NCBI RefSeq assembly: GCF_963924675.1
Contig: NC_089220.1
Span: forward strand, 82,029,168 to 82,093,167
Direction: 5' to 3'
Source of the DNA: Phocoena phocoena
Taxonomy: Eukaryota; Chordata; Mammalia; Artiodactyla; Phocoenidae
Length of the DNA stretch: 64,000 nucleotides
Part shown: positions 1-12,030 of the stretch, one piece after another
How the letters are laid out: each line of letters begins with the position of its first letter
Numbering within the stretch: the first letter of the stretch is position 1
The notes under the pieces: generated by a model
The model's input: only the letters and a program-made list of their open reading frames with translations
The model's database searches: none
What the model was told of the DNA's origin: nothing
Position numbers and translations under genes: made by a program

Positions 1-960
1 GCCCTCCCCCCACCCCCACCAGGGAACATTGATAATGTTTGGAGACATTTTTGGTCTATTGGAAATGGGGATGCTACTGGCATTTAAAGAGGCCAGGGAT
101 TCTGCTAAACATCCTACGTTGTACAGCCTTCTACAACAAAGAATTATCCAACTGTCAAATTAAATCTAGGGATTTAATTCTTTAATGGTGATTAGATATC
201 CTCCTGAGCAGCGCCTAGGTGGCCAGATATTACATGTGTATTTGTAGTCAAGTGTCTGTTACTGAAGAAACTTGTCATTGATGGGTAGTACATAGTGAGA
301 CCTGTGAAACCCATACCAGTGGGCCCCACTTGGAGGAAGAGGTGGAACTTCAGGAGTCCTAAGGGTGATGCAAGGGAAAGCCTGTGGAGAGCCAGAGAAG
401 GGGCTGGGCTTTCCATGCCCAGGTTTGTGGAATGAGAAGTTTGGTTTGGGTTGAACTGAAGAAGAGTTTGCTAGAAAGTAAGTGATCCTGTAAAGAAGGG
501 AAGGGGAGCAGCTGGTGACCTGGTGGCAGGCGGAGAGTTCCTTACTAGAGCACAGATGGCTTCCCGTTCACGGAGGCCGGAGCCTCTCTCACTCATGCTT
601 ACAGTGTGATGCTCCTTAGAGGAACCCCTTCCCTTATGGAGGGAGCAGGACTTCCACCACTCCTGGCGCTCCCTCTGCTTGCCTTTTGAGTCTCCCTTCT
701 GTATGAACCTGCAGGGAAGCAGGGACATGTTGTTCCCTGGGAAATTCCCCGGCAGCTCTCGGCAAATGAAGAGGACTTGGGAAATGAGGTCCTAGACAGT
801 GAAAAAATCCCTTTTCCAAAATGATACAAGCTTGCTAAAACCTTTCCAGTTAGAATCAGAAACAAGTGGGATTGCCTGCCATCAATATTATTATTAAGTA
901 TTGGCTTAGAGATTCTAGTGAGTGCAATGGTATTTTTAAAAATGAAATGATTTGTAAAAA
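1..960. other. Unassigned non-coding sequence
   Basis: No repeat family or gene is recognised here. The open frames are short, overlap on both strands and show no domain-like composition. Base composition moves from mixed to AT-rich near 800, just before an old L1 begins. Confidence 0.4.
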
Positions 961-964
961 CTTT

Positions 965-2760
965 GGGAAAAGAAGAAAAAAATAATCTCTTCTGATGGAT
1001 ATGCAATTGTATACTTGGAAAATTAGAAGGTCAGGTAAAGAAAATACTAGAATTAATAAAATAATTAAGTAGGTGGTTATCTATATGATAAACGCATATA
1101 AATCATTAACTTTTCTCCATATTACCATAAGCACCTAAAATGAACATAGAGAAAATATTTCATTTCCGATAGCAATAACGATTATAAAAGATGTGTAAAG
1201 ACATACTTTGTTCTTATAAAAAAGCTTAGAATTGCAAATAAATCTTCCTCAAACTAATGTAAAAATCTGATTAAACTTCAGTAAGAATCTCAATAGACTT
1301 TCCCCTTGGAATTGGATAAAACAATCTTAAATATCACACAGGAGAATAAATGTCCAAGAATAGCTAGAAAAAGGGGAATAAAAAGAAGGGGGGATTTTCT
1401 TGAGTTGGTTTTGCTTTACCAGATATCAGAACATTTTGTAATCATAGAAGAATAATGTTTTAGGAATAGAGAAATAGATTAGCATAACAGAATAAAGAAA
1501 CTAGAAAACAATTGAAGCATATGAAGGATTTAATATACTTCTAAGGTGATTCAGTGAGGAAATGATGGATTTTTAAATAAATGGTGCTGGCACAACAGTT
1601 TCTTCATCTTCATCTGGATAAAGATAAAATTAGCTCTATCTTACAGAAAGTCAAATAAGTTTCAGATGACTAAAGATGTACATGCAAAAAAATTAATGCA
1701 ACAAAATACAATAAAATCTAGGAAACTTCATGAATAATCTCGGATAGAGAACATTTTCTTAACTAAGATAGGAAAACCAGAGACTATAAAAGAATAGATA
1801 AAAGAGTAATATATACATACATGCACACATACAAACACACATACACACACACACAGAAATGACAAGGAGAAGTCGAAGGAGACCATAAATAACGTGAAGA
1901 AACAAATGATAAATATGGAAAAATATCATTCCAATGTAGAAGATTTTCTCTAAACATGTGAAGAGCTCTCATAAATTAATAAAAGACAAATTATCTAACG
2001 AAAATAAGGTAAAGGATATAGAAAAACAATTCATTAGGGAAAAACCAAAATGGTAACAAATACCTGAAGAAAAGCTTACAATCACTAGTGGTAAGAGAAA
2101 TGCACCGTAAGTAACAATAAGCTATCTCTTTAGTCCCATCAGACTGGAAACAATTTCTAAGAGCCAGCAATCATTTTTCTGAGCACACAGCTCACAGAAA
2201 TAAAACACCAAAATGTGGAGCTCTACATTCGGCCTTGTTTGTAAAAAAAAAAAAAAAAAAAATCTGGAGACAAGTAAGTGCTCATTAAGATGGGAGTGGA
2301 TTAAAAAAAAATTGTGGGCCAAGGTCATATCATAAGATATTCTGTAACTTTAAAAAGAAGAATTTGGAACTGTACCATTTGACTTGGGGGAATTTCTATG
2401 ACATACTGTGGACTGAAAAATGCATGATGCTGAAATGCTTGTATAATGTGGTTCCCATTATTGTTAAATAAGTAATGACCCATTATTGAATATGTATGAG
2501 TGTGTGTATGCAGAAAAAGATACAGAAGGATACCTACTAGGTTTTTAGTGTTCTGGAGGCAGGAGGTGTGGTGGAGGAGGCCAGCAAAAAAGAAAAAAGA
2601 AAGGACTGCAATACACTCCCTTCTCATATCTATGACTTGATTCAATTTATAATTTTAAAAATTTAGTATCATATTTATTTATGTATGATGTGTGTGTTTA
2701 TTTAAAAACTTTTATATGTGCGTATCCATATGTGCCCAAGTTAACTGGTTGGGGGAAAAA
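965..2760 (+). mobile_element. Old, decayed L1 (L1M/HAL1-like) ORF2 3' part and 3' UTR
   Basis: The plus strand carries phrases typical of the end of L1 ORF2: 'aaataaatggtgctgg' near 1577, a degraded lysine-rich stretch, 'agactggaaacaa' near 2143, and a tail region resembling 'gtataatgtggttcccatt' near 2440. There are many stops and indels and no intact frame. The A runs at 2241-2262 and the CA-rich stretch near 1810-1855 are secondary. The class is recognised from word-level similarity to mammalian L1; the exact subfamily is inferred. Confidence 0.65.
1808..1857. repeat. CA/TA-rich microsatellite
   Basis: Imperfect atac/acac repeats run from 'tatatacatacatgcacac' to 'acacacacacacagaaa', inside the decayed L1. 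Confidence 0.85.
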
Positions 2761-3309
2761 AGAAATTAACGTAAATAATGGTTTTCAAAAAATATGCTAA
2801 TGCTATTTTGAATTTATGCCGCAGTTTTCTCTCGAAGAATTCTTAATACTTTCATGTATGCCATTCATTTCATCCTCTCAACTTCCTAGGAGATGTGACC
2901 TTTAAATGTCAGAGCCTGCAGGACTCTCTGCCTGGCTCCAGGGATGGACATGTGCAGTGACATGTCTGGGGCAGCTCGCTTCCTCTGTGTGAGCGGATCC
3001 AGGGAGCTGGAGCTGGCTGCTGGGCGCTTCCTGCCTGCAGGGCTCTGGGTTTCTCCAGGCTCCTCTGTAATGTGTTTACTCCTCCAGACACAACTCATCC
3101 TCTTAGGTGAAAGGGAGAGCTTCCAGGCTTTACCCAGCTGGGGGTTCCAGAACCCGAATCAAAGCACAGGTGAAGAGAGAAGGAAGATCCTCAGAAATGA
3201 CTTTTAGGGACTGATATGGGAGGATCACTGAGCGAGAGAACTCGTTCTAGGAAGAAGTAGGTACACTTCAGTACAGTAAAAGCAAGGGGCCTCTTCCTTA
3301 CAGAGGCTG
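2760..3309. other. Unassigned non-coding sequence
   Basis: A GC-richer patch near 2900-3070 is open on both strands (for example 87 codons at 2944-3207, plus). The translation has no recognisable domain, and overlapping frames on the other strand argue that it is compositional. Confidence 0.4.
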
Positions 3310-3512
3310 AATGGGGTTGTGTGAAGAGTGCGAGCTTGGACTGCAAGAATCAAGGATGAAATCCTGGTTTTACCACTTCCTTGGAAAATTATTTAACTTT
3401 TCTGAGCTTGATAAGCAAACCCTCCCCGAATCATTCTTATTTATTAGATTATTGCAAGGATTTCATGAGATGACGACTATGAAAGCATTTAATACTGCCT
3501 GACACATCGGAG
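3310..3512 (+). repeat. MIR SINE
   Basis: The order of motifs is that of MIR in forward orientation. 'aaatcctggttttaccacttcc' stands for the consensus 'aatcccggctctgccactta', followed by 'aattatttaacttttctgagc' and then 'ggatttcatgagatgacgac' and 'actgcctgacaca'. The copy is diverged. Confidence 0.8.
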
Positions 3513-3607
3513 AAGATTAACTAGCAGATGGTAGGAAACCAGTGTCATGAAATCCTGTTAAGATTAGGCCCTATCTTCTATTTCTCCTGTCTTCCTTCTC
3601 ATGCTTT

Positions 3608-3830
3608 CTTCAAACATTTATTGAGTTGCTATTATGCCAAATATGGGGCCCTGGAAGCCTCACAGTCTAATGAAGGAGACCTAGAAGAATATAAATACTC
3701 TGTGATTGGTTAAGGGTTTTACACTGAGGTACGTCCAAAAAGCTGTGGAGACACAGGAGGATACCGTCCGAGGTGAGCCATAGCCAGGAAAGGCTTAACA
3801 GCAAGAGTGATATTTGAGAACTCATCTGTG
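3608..3830 (-). repeat. L2 3' end
   Basis: The reverse complement of the L2 tail is recognisable: 'tcaaacatttattgagttgc', then 'gccctggaagcctcacagtcta', then 'ggcttaacagcaag' further on. It is highly diverged. Confidence 0.65.
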
Positions 3831-3908
3831 CGACTGGTGAATGGAGAATAAGTAGTGATGAGTATGTGCTGGTTGGAAGAAAATGTATGCACAGGCAGAC
3901 AGATATGT

Positions 3909-3931
3909 AAAAAAAAAAAAAAAAAAAAAAA
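3909..3931. repeat. A-tract
   Basis: A run of about 22 adenines. It could be a retroposon tail, but no body of a young element is recognised immediately upstream. Confidence 0.85.
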
Positions 3932-4123
3932 GCCCAAAGGGGAAAAACCATTGATATTTATAGTACTATTTTTGGTATAAAAATTAACATGATTTGACAA
4001 AAAAATCTGTACAAATGCGATTGCCCTGGGTTAGCTGTAATGGCTTGAACCCTGTAATACTACGGTGTGGAAACAGTTCAGCAGATTATGGGAATAACTA
4101 AATAAGGTATTTTAAATCACAAC

Positions 4124-4632
4124 TGTGATAGCCAACCTATCACAGCCAAGATGGCCCCCAATGATCCCTGTCTTCTGGTTTTCAAACCCTTGTATAGTCT
4201 CCTTTCACATAGCAGAGTTGGTCTGTGGGACCAATAGAATATGAAAGATGGGATGTATGTCACTTCTGAGATGAAGTGACAAAACTTAGTGTCTGTCTTG
4301 CGCTCTCTTTTTTTTCTCTCTCTCCCTTGGATCACTCACTCAGGGGGGAGCTGGCTACCAAGTCACGGGGTACTCAGGCAGCCTCTGGAGACATCCATAT
4401 GGAAAAGAACAGGTTTGCTAACCACCATGGCAGCGAGCTTGGAAACAGAGCCTTCAGCCATCGAGCCTCAGATAGCTGCAGCTCTGACTGACATCTTGAT
4501 TGAAACTTCATGAGAGACACTGAATCAGAATCACCCAACTAAGCTGCTCTTGGATTCCTGACCCATGGAAGATGTGAGATAATAAATATCTGCTGTTTTA
4601 AAGATAATGTGTTATGAAGTAATAGATATCTT
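4124..4632 (+). mobile_element. MaLR solo LTR (MLT1-like)
   Basis: It begins 'tgtgatagccaacc' and includes 'aagatggcccccaatgatcc'. The 3' half matches the MLT1 pattern 'gcctcagatagctgcagc', 'gactgacatcttgattg', 'cttcatgagagacactga', 'cctgacccatggaagatg' and then the polyadenylation region 'gagataataaatatctgctg'. These are hallmarks of ERVL-MaLR LTRs. No internal retroviral region is adjacent, so it is a solo LTR. It has no coding capacity. Confidence 0.8.
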
Positions 4633-4870
4633 TTCTCAACTTTTTACCTCTCTCTGCATCAATGCCCTTTGCTATATGATACTGCAGTTTCTCCTACTAG
4701 AGGTAGAATATATTTCTCTGCCCCACTGATGTTGAACTTGGTCATGTAATGTGCTTTGGCCAATGAAATGTGGGCAATTGTAAAAGTATGTTCATTCGTA
4801 GTTATCTACCCTTCAGATGTATCATGTATTTCTGCCCATCTTTCATTGGTTGAAAGGGTTGAACTAACTT
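4633..4870 (+). mobile_element. Probable second MaLR-type LTR fragment
   Basis: The motif 'ttgaacttggtcatgtaatgtgctttggccaatgaaatgtggg' (read in parts) is typical of the U3 region of another MLT1-type LTR. Only part of an LTR is visible; the 3' half is not recognised. Confidence 0.45.
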
Positions 4871-5554
4871 GATTAAATTTCCAGGCAGATCTCATTATTC
4901 ACTCCTCTTGGATCTAAGGAATAAGTGCAAGTTAGTCCATAGGAGGTTAGGCAAATCCACTCCCCAAATGCCTGCCGGGGTACATCTGAACCTATGGTGG
5001 GTATTCAAGGGTCCACCCTGCTCAAGGGAACATTCCCTTTGTACACATGTAGGTCATGTCCCTCCTCCCTTTGACCCCACTCCACCCATTTCCTCTAAAG
5101 TTAGAGGAGTATAGATTAGCTGTGGGTTTCTTTGGTAAATGTACTCTCAGATGAAGTTCAGAGGTTGCCCAAGAGAAAGTTGGTTGGAGTAGGGCCAAAG
5201 GCTTCCTGAGAAACTTTTCTAGTTTCTATCACTGGATATGAATTAAAATGAGTATTCCAAATAGGACAGCTTTGGGAGACCTTCCTCTGCACTCTAAAGT
5301 CACGAGTTGGGCTAGCAAAGTTTGGATCCATCTGCTATCTTCTACACATTAACCTACTAGCTGGGAGGAGTCTTATGTTACCGCCTAAGAGTGGGAGATC
5401 CCATAGGCTGATTGTGATGATCATTCCTATGTGTTGGAAAAAAGATGTACGCTTCTCATAAGTGGGATTATGCTAAACAAAGCCCAATAAATATTGTTAA
5501 TATGAAATGTTCATAGAATCAGCTTGGCTTAGTCCACATCTGTCTGACAGAATC
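4871..5554. other. Unassigned sequence
   Basis: No clear repeat or coding signal. A 32-bp stretch at 5116-5147 recurs, diverged, at 6120-6151, so part of this segment probably belongs to an unidentified dispersed repeat. Confidence 0.35.
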
Positions 5555-5571
5555 ACAAAGTTTATATTCTT

Positions 5572-5776
5572 TTTTTTTTTTTGCGGTACGCGGGCCTCTC
5601 ACTGTTGTGGCCTCTCCCGTTGCGGAGCACAGGCTCCGGACGCGCAGGCTGAGCGGCCATGGCTCACGGGCCCAGCCGCTCTGCGGCATGTGGGATCTTC
5701 CCGGACCGGGGCACAAACCCATGTCCCCTGCATCGGCAGGCGGACTCTCAACCACTGCGCCACCAGGGAAACCCCT
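5572..5776 (-). mobile_element. CHR SINE (short, young type)
   Basis: This tRNA-derived SINE is in reverse orientation, so its A tail reads as a T tract from about 5570. The tRNA-like head lies at the right end: 'actgcgccaccagggaaacccc' is the complement of the A-box side, and 'ggggcacaaaccc' is the complement of the B box. Flanking 17-bp target-site duplications (acaaagtttatattctt) lie at 5555-5571 and 5777-5793 and are perfect, which marks L1-mediated retroposition and a young age. Confidence 0.95.
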
Positions 5777-5799
5777 ACAAAGTTTATATTCTTAACAGT

Positions 5800-6660
5800 G
5801 AAGATGGAGTTTGGGAAATTTGTAAATGGATCAGGGACTTCCAAATGTGAGAGACTTAGAGCCACGGGAGAGAGTATCATGTCACTTTGGTGTCTTGTGA
5901 TCTAGTCTCAGGCCAACTTGTGATGTAGTAAAGGGTAGTTCATAGGCTCCCTGACTCAGTTTTGTCATATGTAAAACTGTTTCCTACAGAAATTTCCCTA
6001 CTGGTCTGTTGAGAGAATTAATCAGCATTGGCAAAGAATTTACAAAGACCCTTGACAACTGGACAGCAGCTAAAGGGTGCACTGTAGCAGCCATTTCCCC
6101 CAAGTTAGGGGGGGATGGGTTAGCTGTGGACCTCTTTGGTAAATGAACTCTGGAGCCTGAGACGGAAGAGATTAGGAACAACAATAATTTTTGGTGTGGT
6201 GTGAAGTAGCAGGTCTTAGAACTGTTGGAAAGATTCGGGGTTTTTCTCGTCCAGGAGACTGCTATGACTTGAAGAGAAGTTTGAGTAAGGAAGAGGTGAA
6301 GTACAAAGACCCGCTCTGAAACCGCAAACACCTGTTACCTTGAACATCACAGCAACCATGGCTTAGCAGTGATCTTCTTTGGAAACAGTGCCGTTAAATC
6401 AACAAGGGCTGCCAATGTCAGTGATGGCAAAGACTTCTCGAGTCATGTGTACATTAGCTTCAGTGATAAGACTGGATGTGGTTGTTCTAGGGTTAAACAC
6501 CACACCTCTACTCACATGCCACTTGCTGGGATTAAAAACAAAATTTCTGTTGCACTTCTTATCTAGATCAGAGTCTCTGCCAGGGGACATTTCACAGTAC
6601 TGAAAAGCAGGAAAGGTGCTCTGAGGAGTCTCACTTGGGGTGATGAAGAGTGAGGACAAG
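5800..6660. other. Unassigned sequence
   Basis: No repeat family is named. Open frames exist on both strands at 6369-6659, but none is recognised. The segment 6360-6560 reads as low-copy sequence of ordinary composition. Confidence 0.35.
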
Positions 6661-6740
6661 GGGTGAAGTTACTGCCCAAGGTCATACAGCTTATCTGTGG
6701 TCAAGCTGGAGCCCAGCACCAGGTCTTCAAATTTCGAATC
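6660..6740 (-). repeat. MIR fragment
   Basis: 'ttactgcccaaggtcatacagctt' followed by 'tggagcccagcaccaggtctt' is the reverse complement of the MIR core and head. Confidence 0.6.
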
Positions 6741-7541
6741 TATCATTTCTACTGTTTTACCACTTCTGTTCTTGACTTCTTGAAATTGATCATATCCCAC
6801 TCTGACTCCTAGAAAGAGGCCACCTGCCTCCTTCAAATGAAGTAGATAAACCTGCCCCCAGCTTCCTTTCTCCCTCCTGAGGAGCTGCTTGGGTGTCTTC
6901 CTGACTCATCTACCTGGGCTTCTCTTCCATCAACCTCTTTGGACCTGACCTTTCTCCTCCACACACTTTCCCTTCCCTCCAAACTCTCCCCACCGCCAGT
7001 AACTGCAAATCTTTTACACTTGTATTTGATGTTACCCTTGTCAAGGAATATTTGAGTTTTACCAGCTCCTTTTAATATAAGAACCCAAGGGGTGATTCAT
7101 GGGAGAGAGCAGGTACTTAGAGAATCCAATAAGGGAATTAAGACAAGTTGATTTTCTTGCACTCCTGAAAATCACACCTTATAGCTGGCCCCTTAGCACA
7201 CAGCTAAACTTGAACTCTACTACTTTGTCTTAAAGGAAAAGGTGACTCATAGTTTTGGGTATGCTTTGATACAAAGTAAATTAGTAGTAGTATAGTGATA
7301 ACCCATTCTGTGAGATACTAAGCCGAGAAGTAGAAATAGAGATAGGTAACCATGAACATGCTGGCTAAGTTGTAGTTAGCCTATAGCAAAATGTAAATAA
7401 AGTTAGAACATCATTTTTAATATCCTACCACCTACTTTCAAATGTCTTTCAGTTAAATGGGTCATGACACCCTGTCTGAAATATAATCACATTTTTTACA
7501 TGTCATCACACCAGAGGATAATAACTGGGCACTTTCTAATA
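6741..7541. other. Unassigned sequence
   Basis: A pyrimidine-rich stretch (about 6840-7010) is followed by AT-rich unique sequence. No gene or repeat family could be supported. Confidence 0.35.
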
Positions 7542-8000
7542 CAGTAAGTTCCCTACATACGAACCTTCAAGTTGCGAACGTGCATTCACATGTCCAATCA
7601 CGTAAGTTAGTTCACGTGTCTGGCATACATGTCACATGCGTGCACCCTCTACAAATGGTTGTGCTTTTGTGTACTTTACTGTACAGTACAGAGTACAGTA
7701 TCTTTATTTCAAGCCCAGGATGTTTGGAAGTGAGCGTAAAAGCAGTGGTGATGTAGCTGGCACTACTGTACTTTTCAAGGTACTGTACTGTAAGATTAAA
7801 AATATTTTCTTTATTTTTTGTGTTTGTTTTTTATGTATTATTTGTGTGAAAAGTATTATAAACCTATTACAGTACAGTACTATGTAGTCAATTGTGTTAG
7901 TTGGGCACGTAGGCTAACTTTGTTGGACTTAATGAACAAATTGGACGTAAAAACGCACTGTCGGAATGGAGCTCGTCTGTATGTAGGGTACTTACTATGT
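7542..8000 (+). mobile_element. Tigger-family DNA transposon, internally deleted
   Basis: The terminal inverted repeats are visible: left 'cagtaagttccctacatacga' (7542-7562) and right 'tcgtctgtatgtagggtactta' (7973-7994), nearly complementary. The left end is preceded by TA (7540-7541), the Tc1/mariner target. A short frame after 7719 reads 'MFGSERKSSGDVAGT', resembling the N-terminus of pogo/Tigger transposases, but is lost within about 20 residues. At about 460 bp the element lacks nearly all of the transposase, so it is a MITE-like derivative. Confidence 0.85.
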
Positions 8001-8140
8001 TATCCTTTGTGACTTTGGACAAGTAAATTGTCTTTCCCTTATCCTTCAGAATCGGTATTTGTAAATAAGGCTAATGCCTTATTGCATTTAAAAATCAGGC
8101 CCTTTGAATTTAATCTCCCCTAAATTTTCTTAGATCAATT

Positions 8141-8400
8141 ATATCAGTTATCTGTTGCCACACTAATGATGAATAACGAACAACCACAAAAATCTCCGTG
8201 GTGTACAATGATGATCTTGTCCGAGGTTAGGTATCCACTGTGACTACCGTGAACCAGACTTGAGTCAAAACTCCCTTCATCACCCAACCTCCATTAGAAC
8301 TACTACTACTACTGACTAGTTGACACAGTGGTGATCTGGATCTCCAGAAATTAGTGAACGTCCAATAATCCCTGAAAAGTCTGATTATTTTTCCTTCTCC
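8141..8400 (-). mobile_element. MLT1-like LTR, diverged fragment
   Basis: 'tatcagttatctgttgccacac' is the reverse complement of the MLT1 3' terminus, followed by a degraded version of the usual 'cttagtggcttaaaacaac' stretch ('ctccgtggtgtacaatg'). The distal limit is uncertain. Confidence 0.5.
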
Positions 8401-9325
8401 AGTGCACAGTCACTTTGATAAATGGCCATAGGTGCCTTTGGGGAAAGTTAGGAAGACTTGCAATACAATTTTTTAGTCTGTGCAGCAGGGTCCTTACTCA
8501 AGGGGGTCCTTATTCTTAATTCAAGGGGTTCTATGAACTAGCTCAAGTCTGGGAACTGGTTGTTACTGAGATTTCTTTTGATGTAAAGTGGCAAAAGAAT
8601 CCAATTTTTTTGGTGTTTATTGTACCTCCTCATGAGCCTTCTTGGATTTTCTGGGACTCAAGTCTAGGTATAGGAGCAGTAAAGACTGGTGGGAAGGAAG
8701 GAAGATCACCAATTCCTTGCAATGCAAAATACCTCAGGGGAAGGTGATTACAGGTTCTTCAGGCAAAAGGACACTAACCTCCTTGGACAGGGAAGGAAGA
8801 ACTGCTTCTACTGGCAAAGTGGGCTTAGTAGAGTTTCAGAGTTCAAGTTGCCCAGCTTCATTGGAATTTACCCATAACGCCCCATCCCAATATTCAACGC
8901 CCCACTCTTTGATAATTATTACTCTAACTTTAACTTGTGAAACTATTAAGGTAGCGAAGTCAATTTGCATTGTAATTCAGCCACCTGCAAGAGTAGACTT
9001 TGGGTGTAATTTTGGAAATCTTGACCCTAAGGCTGTAGGAGATAAAGCTTTCTATTAGGGAAGTTGTGTATTTTAGGCCTCTTCTACAGATTTTGAGTTG
9101 GGAATTTAAAGCTCTGAGCTCATTATTTCTTTTTCCAACCCCTCCAGTGCATTTAGAAGCAACCGACCAAATCACTCCCAGTATCAAATTTTGTATTAGT
9201 CAAGGTTCAATCAGAGAAGCAGAAACCATTATGAGCAATTCTATATCATTATATCACAACAAGGTATTTCTTATAGAAATTTGGCCTTCAGCAATTGTGG
9301 GAGTTTATGTGCAATTGTTGCAGTT
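8401..9325. other. Unassigned sequence
   Basis: A 138-codon plus frame (8642-9058) has no recognised domain. 'attagtcaaggttcaatcagagaagcagaaacca' near 9196 resembles the start of a common mammalian LTR-type repeat, but too little is preserved to name it. Confidence 0.35.
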
Positions 9326-9466
9326 ATGTCTAAATATTTTATACATAAATATATGTACATATAAATATGTAGAATACATAGAAAATAGAGACGATACAAG
9401 TATATAGAAAACATATACAAACACATATATGTATATATAAATATATGCATATACACACACACTACA
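9326..9466. repeat. AT-rich microsatellite (TATA/ACAC mix)
   Basis: Imperfect ata/aca repeats such as 'acatatatgtatatataaatatatgcatatacacacacac' lie within 9330-9466. Both strands give only low-complexity open frames rich in Tyr and Ile. Confidence 0.8.
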
Positions 9467-9469
9467 TAG

Positions 9470-10745
9470 AAAAGCTATGGCTTCTGGCAAAAGAGCAGAC
9501 TAAGAGAACCTGAAACTCTTCCACTACAAATTCTGAGAAAAGCTAAATAAAATGTTGAAAAATTCTTTGAAATTTATAGTTGAGTTTACAAGGGAAAAAA
9601 AGGGAAATCCCTAGATCCCAGAAATGAAGAAGGAACTGAAAACAAGATCAGTAAGCTTGTAAACGGACCCTGGCTGCCCTTGGTATGGGGGTTATGGGTT
9701 CCTGCAACAAGGGCCGTGGGCTTTGAGGACCATAGTATGTGAAATAAGGAGCTAGAACTTGCATGATGTGGGGAGTGAACCTGAGGTGTCTGCAAAAGTC
9801 AGGACATTCAGAGGCTGAGGCTGTACTCTCAGTGAAAGGACAAAAGAGAAAAAAATCTACACCATGGCCCAAGACTCAAAAACGAAACTTCTCTGTTTCT
9901 GTATGGCTCTTGGTGAAAAATAAAGGGTCTGATCTGAGAAGACGCAATCATAGACCTATGCCTTGCATGGGCTTGCTATCCAAAATTATATTGCCTACAA
10001 GGTCTGGGAATTCAAAGTGCATAGTATTTGATATGAAACAGTGAGAAACTGATAAGGAGTGATATAGACAATAACAATAATAGCACCAACAAAATGATGA
10101 GTATCGTGGGGATGTAATTTCAAAGTGAAATTAAAGTAGAAAAAAACAATAACATGTAGGATAGGAGAGAGCTTACTGAATTTTAAAAGTTCTAGTGTTT
10201 TTCTATTATGTGTGAGGAAGTTGGGAATATTGATTAAATTTAGATTTTGTTGATTAATGTGGTATGTAGAATTTAAGAGTTATCCTCAAAATATAGAAAT
10301 AAAAAATATAACCTCAAAACCAGAAGAAAGCAAAAGAGAAAATAGGAGATGTGATAAATCCAACAGAATTTAAGAAAAAGCAACAATGAGAAAGGAGAAA
10401 TAGAAAGCATAAAATAAAATTATGGAATTAGATCCAGCCAGATAGATCAGTAATCACAATAAATGTAATTGGGCTAAATTCAGTGGTTCAAATACAGTGG
10501 CTCAGGTTTCTTCCTTTTTTTTTTTAAACTCACAATCTTATAGTCTAGATATACAATGGCTTCAAAATACATAAAGTATAATTCATAAAAGGTTGAAAAT
10601 AAAATGCTGGTAAAAGAGATACCATGAAAACACTTAACGAAGAAAGCTGGGATAACTACCTTAATATAAAATGAAACTGACTTTAAAATAAAAAACTACA
10701 TTATTATAATGTATAATAATATATCACATTATGTAGGGATTATGT
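9470..10745 (+). mobile_element. Old L1M, 5' region into ORF2 start
   Basis: The clearest part is 10130-10740: 'ataaatgtaattgggctaaat', 'gataccatgaaaacact' and 'gaaagctgggataactaccttaatataaaatgaaactgac', which is the early ORF2 arrangement of old mammalian L1M elements. The 5' part (9470-10130) is assigned by continuity only. Multiple stops and indels are present and nothing is coding. Confidence 0.6.
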
Positions 10746-11149
10746 ATTATAGTAGAATTGTTTAAACAATGGTTTTGTTTAACAGCACAGGCTCTGATAA
10801 TACCTCATAATTGGCTTGACCTTAGCAATGTGATGGGCAATTCTCAAAATCCATTTGTGACGTTTCTCTCTCCTCTGGGCAGAGCTGGATGAACAGAGTC
10901 TGTATTTGACTTTGTGAAAATCACTTTTTAGGCTTTCAAGGCTGAACAAAACCTCTCTTCCCTCCACCCCCAAATATCTTTAGATTAGTTAATAGATGTT
11001 CCAGTTGGCTAAGGCTTGAGACATTCTGCTCTTTATGGAACCTTTCCATTTCTCTGCTTTGATCTAATTTGAGTTGATTTCACAATTTTTCTCTAAGTAC
11101 CATCTTGTTCTCTTATTTCCGAAGAAGTTAAGAAGGAACAATGGACTGT
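10746..11149. other. Unassigned sequence
   Basis: AT-rich at first, then mixed. No gene or repeat is recognised. Confidence 0.35.
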
Positions 11150-11645
11150 ATGCCCCAAGAGAGAACACACTGACCATAGTACTTTCCTGCTTTAAACACT
11201 CCAATACTTCCCTTTCTCCTGGGCTAAGGTTCAAGCTCCCTGCAATGGCACAATCTGGCTTCTGCCTACATCTACAGTCTGCTTCTTGTCCCTTCTGGCC
11301 TAGCACTTAACACTCAGCTATGTTGCAATGATACTCTGCTTCTCGTTCTACATACGTTGTACTATCTCTTGCCTCTGCCTTGGTTCCAGCTGCTGGAGGG
11401 TAAACCTATCATTCACTTTTCACTCACCTATTCCCTTCATTGGGCAGCCTTTGCTACCCTCCACACCTCCCATCTTGAACTCACCACCCTCCCTCTGTGC
11501 TCCCATAGCCACCTTTGCAGACTTCAGTCTGCACTTACCACACAATAATTGAAATTTTCTGTTTATGTATCTGTCTCCCCAACTGGACTGATTGCTCCAG
11601 CAAAGATAAGAAGCGTGTCATTTTAATTGTCTATCCTGTAATGTC
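11150..11645 (+). repeat. L2 LINE, 3' part
   Basis: The motif order of L2 is visible: 'ctttaaacactccaatact', 'aaggttcaagctccctgcaatggcac', 'cttctggcctagcactt', 'cttgcctctgccttggttcc', 'ttgggcagcctttgctaccctccacacc', then 'atctgtctccccaactggactg' and 'gtgtcattttaattgtctatcctgtaatg'. This is a fairly long and well-preserved L2 copy. Confidence 0.85.
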
Positions 11646-11684
11646 CTTGATGCTGGTCACTGACTGTTTCTAACTCTGCTTCTG

Positions 11685-12030
11685 GGCATGTGGTAGGACT
11701 GTACTTCTTGACCGCCCTAAAGCCATATGACTAGTTCTGACCAATGAGTTATGTTGAGAGCGATTTGTGTCCACCCTGGGCCACTGAAGTTATTTGCCAG
11801 TGGCAGACCTTTTAGACTCTGGCTGTTCCTTTGCCTGACTGGCCAGGTAGTTATTGGTCTGTCAACCTAGGACCCAGAGTGAGAATGATGAAGATGGTGA
11901 GCCGATCCCTAGCCGACCCATGGTGCACATTTAATGTGAGTACAAAATAAACTTTCTTTGTTCTAAATCACTATGGTGTGGGGTTGTTTGTTACTACAGC
12001 ATAAGAAAGTCCAACCTGATTGGTACACAT
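11685..12030 (+). mobile_element. MLT1-like MaLR LTR, 3' part
   Basis: The sequence includes 'gtgagtacaaaataaac' with a polyadenylation-like AATAAA-type signal, then 'ctatggtgtggggttgtttgttactacagcataag' and 'ccaacctgattggtaca', which matches the 3' terminus of MLT1-type LTRs. Confidence 0.75.

Noticed and set aside
6360..6560. Possible processed pseudogene, because frames on both strands look protein-like
   Set aside because: I could not match the translations to any protein family, and no A tail or target duplication bounds the segment.
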